Assembly: GCA_913057675.1 (NCBI GenBank)
Contig: CAJXOL010000009.1
Span: 1-38,008 of the forward strand
DNA: 38,008 nucleotides
DNA from: an uncultured Pseudomonadota bacterium
GTDB taxonomy: Bacteria > Pseudomonadota > Gammaproteobacteria > Burkholderiales > Eutrophovitaceae
Direction of reading: 5' to 3'
This document shows, piece by piece, positions 33,477 through 38,008 of this stretch (positions are counted from its first letter, which is position 1; each line of letters starts with the position of its first letter). A model generated the notes under the pieces. It was given only the letters and a program-made list of their open reading frames with translations. It had not been told where the DNA came from and searched no databases. Position numbers and translations under genes: made by a program.

Positions 33477-34124
33477 ATGTCTGCTAGGGAAAATATTTTG
33501 GCCCGAATAAGGGCTGCAAACAAGACTGCCAATATTGACGATGTGATGGATGGTGCTGTCGCGGATCGTCTTGGTAGCCCACCCATAAGTGCTTTGCCTA
33601 AGTTAGACTGGGAATCAGAGGTGCATTTTAAACTTAGATGTAAGGAGTCAGCATCTAGTTTGGATGAGATTGCGCGCATTGAGGAATTGCCGTCCGCTGT
33701 GAATCGTTATCTCAGTAAAAATGTGCTACCTAATAAAGCTGTGTGTTGGCCAGAATTTTTGAATTTATCTTGGGCAGCCGAGGGTATTCAAATGGAGAGT
33801 AGAGGTGCTATTGGCGATGATAAAGTGGGTCTGACCGGAAGTTATTGCGCAGTCGCTGAAACGGGCACGCTAGTGCTGCTCTCGGGACCAGACAGCCATG
33901 CAACTACCAGTCTTCTTCCTGAAACCCACATCGCGGTTGTTCAAAGATCCAGAATTGTGAAAACTATGGAAGATGCTTGGCGATTAATTCGTGGTGAGGT
34001 CGGTTCGTTGCCAAGACAAGTTAATTTTATTTCTGGCCCTTCGAGAACGGCAGATATTGAAATGACCCTTGTCTATGGTGCCCATGGCCCATTTCGGGTT
34101 CATGTGATCATTATTGATCAATGA
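33477..34124 (+). CDS. lutC: Lactate utilization protein C (YkgG-like)
   Basis: CAVAETGTLVLLSGPDSHATTSLLPETHIAVV; FISGPSRTADIEMTLVYGAHGP. Confidence 0.94.
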   Translation: MSARENILARIRAANKTANIDDVMDGAVADRLGSPPISALPKLDWESEVHFKLRCKESASSLDEIARIEELPSAVNRYLSKNVLPNKAVCWPEFLNLSWAAEGIQMESRGAIGDDKVGLTGSYCAVAETGTLVLLSGPDSHATTSLLPETHIAVVQRSRIVKTMEDAWRLIRGEVGSLPRQVNFISGPSRTADIEMTLVYGAHGPFRVHVIIIDQ

Positions 34125-34146
34125 ACGCCACGAATAACTCATGTAA

Positions 34147-34728
34147 TTGAATCATAAGATGCAGACGAAAAAGTTTGGCGGTTGGAGAACAAAGCTTAAA
34201 CGTTTTTTGCCGTCAGCAGAGACCGTTAGAAATAATAAATGGGTTGGTTGGATCGGACCTGCTCTGTATCACCCAAGGTTGTGGCAACTCAATCGAAAAG
34301 GCGTGGCTATGGGGGTTGCAATAGGTGTTTTCTTTGGGTTTTTAGTTCCTTTACTTCAAATACCTTTTGCTGCAATTTTTGCCGTTTGGTTTAGAGGCCA
34401 TTTAGTCGCAGCAGTTGTTTCTACAATGATTACTAACCCTTTGACGTTTGCTCCCATTTACTTGCTCGCGAATGAAATCGGTTCGTTTGTTTTCGAGTTT
34501 TTAGAACCTGATACACCAAACATCATAACGGATGCTGCTTACCAAGCAGGCGATTTGGTTGTCGGGTGGCTAGATACATTCATGTCTGTAGGAAAAAATG
34601 TTGCTGTTGGACTCCTCTTACTCGCAATCTTCGGGGCGATATCTTCCTACCTGTTGGTCCTGGCCGTGTGGCGTGTGATTGTTAACATAGAGTGGTATCG
34701 AAGACGCAGAAGCAGGTCCTCCAGTTAA
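34147..34728 (+). CDS. DUF2062 domain-containing membrane protein
   Basis: RKGVAMGVAIGVFFGFLVPLLQIPFAAIFAVWFRGHLVAAVVSTMITNPLTFAPIY typical of DUF2062; TTG start 34147 or ATG 34159. Confidence 0.85.
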   Translation: MNHKMQTKKFGGWRTKLKRFLPSAETVRNNKWVGWIGPALYHPRLWQLNRKGVAMGVAIGVFFGFLVPLLQIPFAAIFAVWFRGHLVAAVVSTMITNPLTFAPIYLLANEIGSFVFEFLEPDTPNIITDAAYQAGDLVVGWLDTFMSVGKNVAVGLLLLAIFGAISSYLLVLAVWRVIVNIEWYRRRRSRSSS

Positions 34729-34772
34729 ATTAGTCAGATCGGTCACTTCTTATTTTTTGTTTTCTGCCAAGT

Positions 34773-34808
34773 CAATCCATAAGCCTTTTTTAGAGGGCAT
34801 ATGGATTG
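34773..34808. terminator. Hairpin between convergent DUF2062 gene(+) and nhaB(-), possible bidirectional terminator
   Basis: CAATCCATAAGCC (34773-34785) pairs with GGCATATGGATTG (34796-34808), 13 bp with one mismatch and a T-rich loop; T-rich sequence follows. Confidence 0.6.
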
Positions 34809-34824
34809 CTTTTCTTCGGCAAAA

Positions 34825-36429
34825 TTAATGGTGATTCTTGGTGTCTGCTTCTTGATGGTCGAGTTCAGACGCTTCGTGATGGCTGATAAGTCCACTTTCA
34901 TACATGGATGATGTCATAGGCGGCAACCACAGCATGACTGTTACCAGGCCTGTGATAGCCATGGTTATGGTGTAGGGCAATGCCATGAAGACCATTCGCC
35001 CGTATGACAACTGAAGGAGAGGAGCCACAGCAGATGTCAGTAGGAATAAGAAAGCAGCTTGGCCATTGGGTGTTGCCACACTCGGTATGTTTGTGCCCGT
35101 ATTAACCGCTACTGCCAAAAGATCAAATTGATCTCGGGTAATTACTCCTTCTGACAACGCTTTCGCTAACTCATTGATATAAACCGTGGCGACGAATACA
35201 TTATCACTGATCGCAGAGAGCACGCCGTTGGCGGCGTAAAATAAGCCAACTTGCTGAACCCCATCTAGCGAAAGACCATAGTGAATTATGCCGGAAAATA
35301 GATTTTGATCCTGAATAACGGCAACAATAGCAAAGAATACGACTAACAAAGCGGTGAAGGGAAGTGCTTCGGTGAAAGCATGACCAATGTCGTGCTCCTT
35401 AATCACGCCATTAAACGCGGTAATGAATATAATTACCGTTAGGCCGATCACTCCAACCTCTGCAAGATGGAGTCCCAAGGCGATGATCAGCCATATCCCA
35501 GCAATGCCTTGAATGACTAGTTTGGCTTTATCTTCTTTTGTTCTTTTGGCTTCTTCTCGTTTATCAAAGTCTATTAATATCTTTAAAACCTCTGGGGGTA
35601 TTTTTGTTCCATATCCAAATATTTTAAATTTTTCCACCACGGCACACGTTAGCAGGCCTATGACGAGGACTGGGATTGTGACTGGTGCCATGCGGATGAA
35701 GAATTCAATAAATTCCCAACCTGCACGTTCAGCAATTAAAAGGTTTTGTGGTTCCCCAACGATGGTACATACTCCACCCAGGGCAGTTCCTACTGCCCCA
35801 TGCATCATTAAACTTCTTAAAAATGCCTTGAATTGTTCCATCTTATCGCGATGGGCATCTTGGATATTTCGATCATCAGTCAGGTCATCATCATCATCAT
35901 GTGCTTTGCCTGAGGCAACTTTGTGATAGATCCCATAAAAGCCCACAGCGACGCCGATAATGACCGCTGTAACGGTAAGTGCATCGAGAAATGCGGAGAG
36001 AAATGCTGCCATTAGTGAGAACAGCAAAGATAAAATAATTTTAGATCGAACATTAATGAGTACTTTCGTAAAGAGCAGCAAAAGCAATCCCTTCATGAAA
36101 TAGATCCCAGCGACCATAAACATTAGCAACAAAATCACTGGAAAGTTCAACACAATCTCGTGATAAACCGTTGCTGGCGAGGTCATTCCTATCGCAACTG
36201 CCTCAATGGCTAGCAAGCCGCCAGGCGCAAGAGGATAAGCCTTCAGGGCCATCGCAAGAGTAAAAATAAATTGAATAATGAGAATCCAACCTGTAATAAA
36301 TGGACCGACGGTATGAAACAGTATTGGGTTAACGATCAGAAATAAAATGATCGCCGTTTTGTACCAATTTGGTGTTCCTTGAAGAAAATTGGTCATGTAA
36401 ACCGAGCGACCTATATTCGATGCTGTCAC
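34825..36429 (-). CDS. nhaB: Na+/H+ antiporter NhaB
   Basis: [17 protein letters not shown]...[38 protein letters not shown]...[20 protein letters not shown] start with AAGGAGG Shine-Dalgarno. Confidence 0.95.
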   Translation of the reverse strand: MTASNIGRSVYMTNFLQGTPNWYKTAIILFLIVNPILFHTVGPFITGWILIIQFIFTLAMALKAYPLAPGGLLAIEAVAIGMTSPATVYHEIVLNFPVILLLMFMVAGIYFMKGLLLLLFTKVLINVRSKIILSLLFSLMAAFLSAFLDALTVTAVIIGVAVGFYGIYHKVASGKAHDDDDDLTDDRNIQDAHRDKMEQFKAFLRSLMMHGAVGTALGGVCTIVGEPQNLLIAERAGWEFIEFFIRMAPVTIPVLVIGLLTCAVVEKFKIFGYGTKIPPEVLKILIDFDKREEAKRTKEDKAKLVIQGIAGIWLIIALGLHLAEVGVIGLTVIIFITAFNGVIKEHDIGHAFTEALPFTALLVVFFAIVAVIQDQNLFSGIIHYGLSLDGVQQVGLFYAANGVLSAISDNVFVATVYINELAKALSEGVITRDQFDLLAVAVNTGTNIPSVATPNGQAAFLFLLTSAVAPLLQLSYGRMVFMALPYTITMAITGLVTVMLWLPPMTSSMYESGLISHHEASELDHQEADTKNHH

Positions 36430-36669
36430 AGAACTGCCTCCTTTTAAACCTGATCCCGAAACTGTATTAGGGTCTAAGTCTCTTATTATTAGTAATTAAA
36501 ACCGCAGTTTAGCATGCTTCTTGTCGTGCTCCATTCGAAAAGTGAGTCATATTCGGCTTGAATTAATAAGTCAAAGTGCTATTTCATTGTTAGTATTAAC
36601 CGTGCTTTGTGAATCTAATGCCAAGTCATAGATTAAGCTTAAAAAAATCAATTCGGACGCCATATTCTA

Positions 36670-37635
36670 ATGAAGAAAATAATTATCACACGTGAAGTTT
36701 TTGATGAAACTATTGAGTGTTTAGAGGCGCATTTTGATGTCGTGTCCAATCAAGAGGATCGTTTATTTCGCCGAGACGAGCTGCTTTCGTTTATCTCTGG
36801 TGCCGAAGGGATTCAAACATCCGGGGGAGATAAGGTTAACGATGAGTTTTTAGATGCTGCTCCCCAAGTCAAGATCATCGCGAATACAGCTGTTGGCTTC
36901 AACAACATTGATGTTGATGCCTGTTCGCAACGTGGGATTATCGTTACTAACACGCCGGGCGTCTTGGATGAGTGTGTGGCAGACTACGCAATGGGTCTTA
37001 TGATCTCCGCGTGTAGACGGATAGGAGAAGCTGAACGATTTTTGAGGTCAGGCCAGTGGAAGACGATTTACCTGAAGCAGATGTTGGGTGTTGACGTACA
37101 TGGCGCCACGCTTGGATTGGTGGGGTTTGGTCGAATTGGTCAAGCAATAGCTAGACGAGCTAACGGATTTGGTATGCGAATTGTTTATCACACGCGATCA
37201 CGCGTTAGCGAAGATATTGAGAAAGATCTTAATGCAACTTACGTTGACAAGTCGCATTTGCTCCAAGAGTCAGATGTTGTGCTCCTGATTCTGCCCTACT
37301 CAAAGGAGACTCATCACTTTATCGGGGAGCGGGAATTAGCTCAGATGAAGCGACGATCGGTTTTGGTCAACATCGCCAGAGGTGGTATTGTAGATGATAA
37401 GGCTTTAATCGCAGCATTGAAGAGTAATTCTATATTCGCTGCGGGACTGGATGTCTATGAGGGTGAGCCAGCTCTAAGCGCTAAATTTTTAGAACTCGAC
37501 AATGTTGTATTGTCACCGCATATTGGCAGTGCATCTGAGTCTACTCGAAGAGCGATGGCGATGACTGCTGCAAAGAATTTAATAGCAGTCTTAGCAAACG
37601 GACAAGCGCCGTTAAATTGGGTTAATCCTAGATAA
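36670..37635 (+). CDS. 2-hydroxyacid dehydrogenase (glyoxylate/hydroxypyruvate reductase or D-glycerate dehydrogenase type)
   Basis: GLVGFGRIGQAIARRANGFGMRIVYHTRS Rossmann motif; NIARGGIVDDKALIAAL; GLDVYEGEP; LSPHIGSAS. Confidence 0.92.
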   Translation: MKKIIITREVFDETIECLEAHFDVVSNQEDRLFRRDELLSFISGAEGIQTSGGDKVNDEFLDAAPQVKIIANTAVGFNNIDVDACSQRGIIVTNTPGVLDECVADYAMGLMISACRRIGEAERFLRSGQWKTIYLKQMLGVDVHGATLGLVGFGRIGQAIARRANGFGMRIVYHTRSRVSEDIEKDLNATYVDKSHLLQESDVVLLILPYSKETHHFIGERELAQMKRRSVLVNIARGGIVDDKALIAALKSNSIFAAGLDVYEGEPALSAKFLELDNVVLSPHIGSASESTRRAMAMTAAKNLIAVLANGQAPLNWVNPR

Positions 37636-37707
37636 AAGTTTAGAATTAAGGTTTGGAATAAAAATTTAAAATTCATCCATATATTTTTAGCTGTATTGAT
37701 ACCAACT

Positions 37708-37961
37708 ATGAACCAATTGTTTAGGCTTGGGCTGCATGAGGTAGCGCGAAGATTACGTGAAGGCAAACTCAAGCCGTCAGTTTATATCAGTAACTTACTG
37801 GAGCGTATCAATGCTTTAGAGGGCAGCGTTCAGGCCTGGCAGTGGTTGGACCGAGATAGGGCTTTAGGAATTGCAAAAAAAGCTGATATGTCTGCGGCTG
37901 CCCTCCGTGCGGCTCATCCTCTCTATGGCATCCCTATTGGCGTTAAAGACAACATCTATAC
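37708..37961 (+). CDS. Amidase-family protein, N-terminal fragment (truncated by contig end/adapter)
   Basis: Translation MNQLFRLGLHEVARRLREGKLKPSVYISNLLERINAL...AAHPLYGIPIGVKDNIYT; GIPIGVKDN is the amidase-signature catalytic Lys segment. Confidence 0.85.
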
Positions 37962-38008
37962 CTGTCTCTTATACACATCTCCGAGCCCACGAGACAGGCA
38001 GAAATCTC
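37962..38008 (+). other. Illumina Nextera adapter contamination (non-genomic)
   Basis: CTGTCTCTTATACACATCT (Tn5 mosaic end) + CCGAGCCCACGAGAC (Nextera adapter) + AGGCAGAA (8-nt i7 index) + ATCTC (start of P7). Confidence 0.98.

Noticed and set aside
37708-38008. Amidase ORF extending to the window end with tail CLLYTSPSPRDRQKS
   Set aside because: The tail is translated Nextera adapter, not real protein; the gene was truncated at 37961.
1-38008. CRISPR arrays, tRNA/rRNA genes, insertion sequences, prophage, toxin-antitoxin or defence islands
   Set aside because: No periodic repeat-spacer structure, transposase, integrase or recognisable defence domain was seen on either strand; the region is core housekeeping.

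Overview
The window is an ordinary chromosomal contig, probably from a moderately AT-leaning proteobacterium. Gene order (uvrA-MFS-ssb, fmdB-aspS-nudB) suggests Betaproteobacteria, but this was not confirmed by any search. It opens in the last codons of tuf and continues through the S10-spc-alpha ribosomal superoperon on the + strand (rpsJ to rplQ, with secY and rpoA), which ends at a strong bidirectional terminator. After that come uvrA(-), an MFS transporter, ssb, a TusA-like gene(-), a fused indolepyruvate ferredoxin oxidoreductase, a GDPD-family gene(-) with altered catalytic motifs, an FmdB zinc ribbon, aspS, nudB, nadA, an Atm1-type ABC exporter, a PBP7-type endopeptidase, an IclR regulator(-) divergent from lutABC, a DUF2062 protein, nhaB(-), a 2-hydroxyacid dehydrogenase and a truncated amidase. 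The last 47 bases (37962-38008) are not genomic: they match the Illumina Nextera Tn5 mosaic end, the read-through adapter, an i7 index and the start of P7. I found no CRISPR array, mobile element, prophage or tRNA/rRNA, and nothing I can defend as a new biological system. The observations most worth checking are the adapter tail, the GDPD active-site substitutions, the missing infA, and a few intergenic structures.
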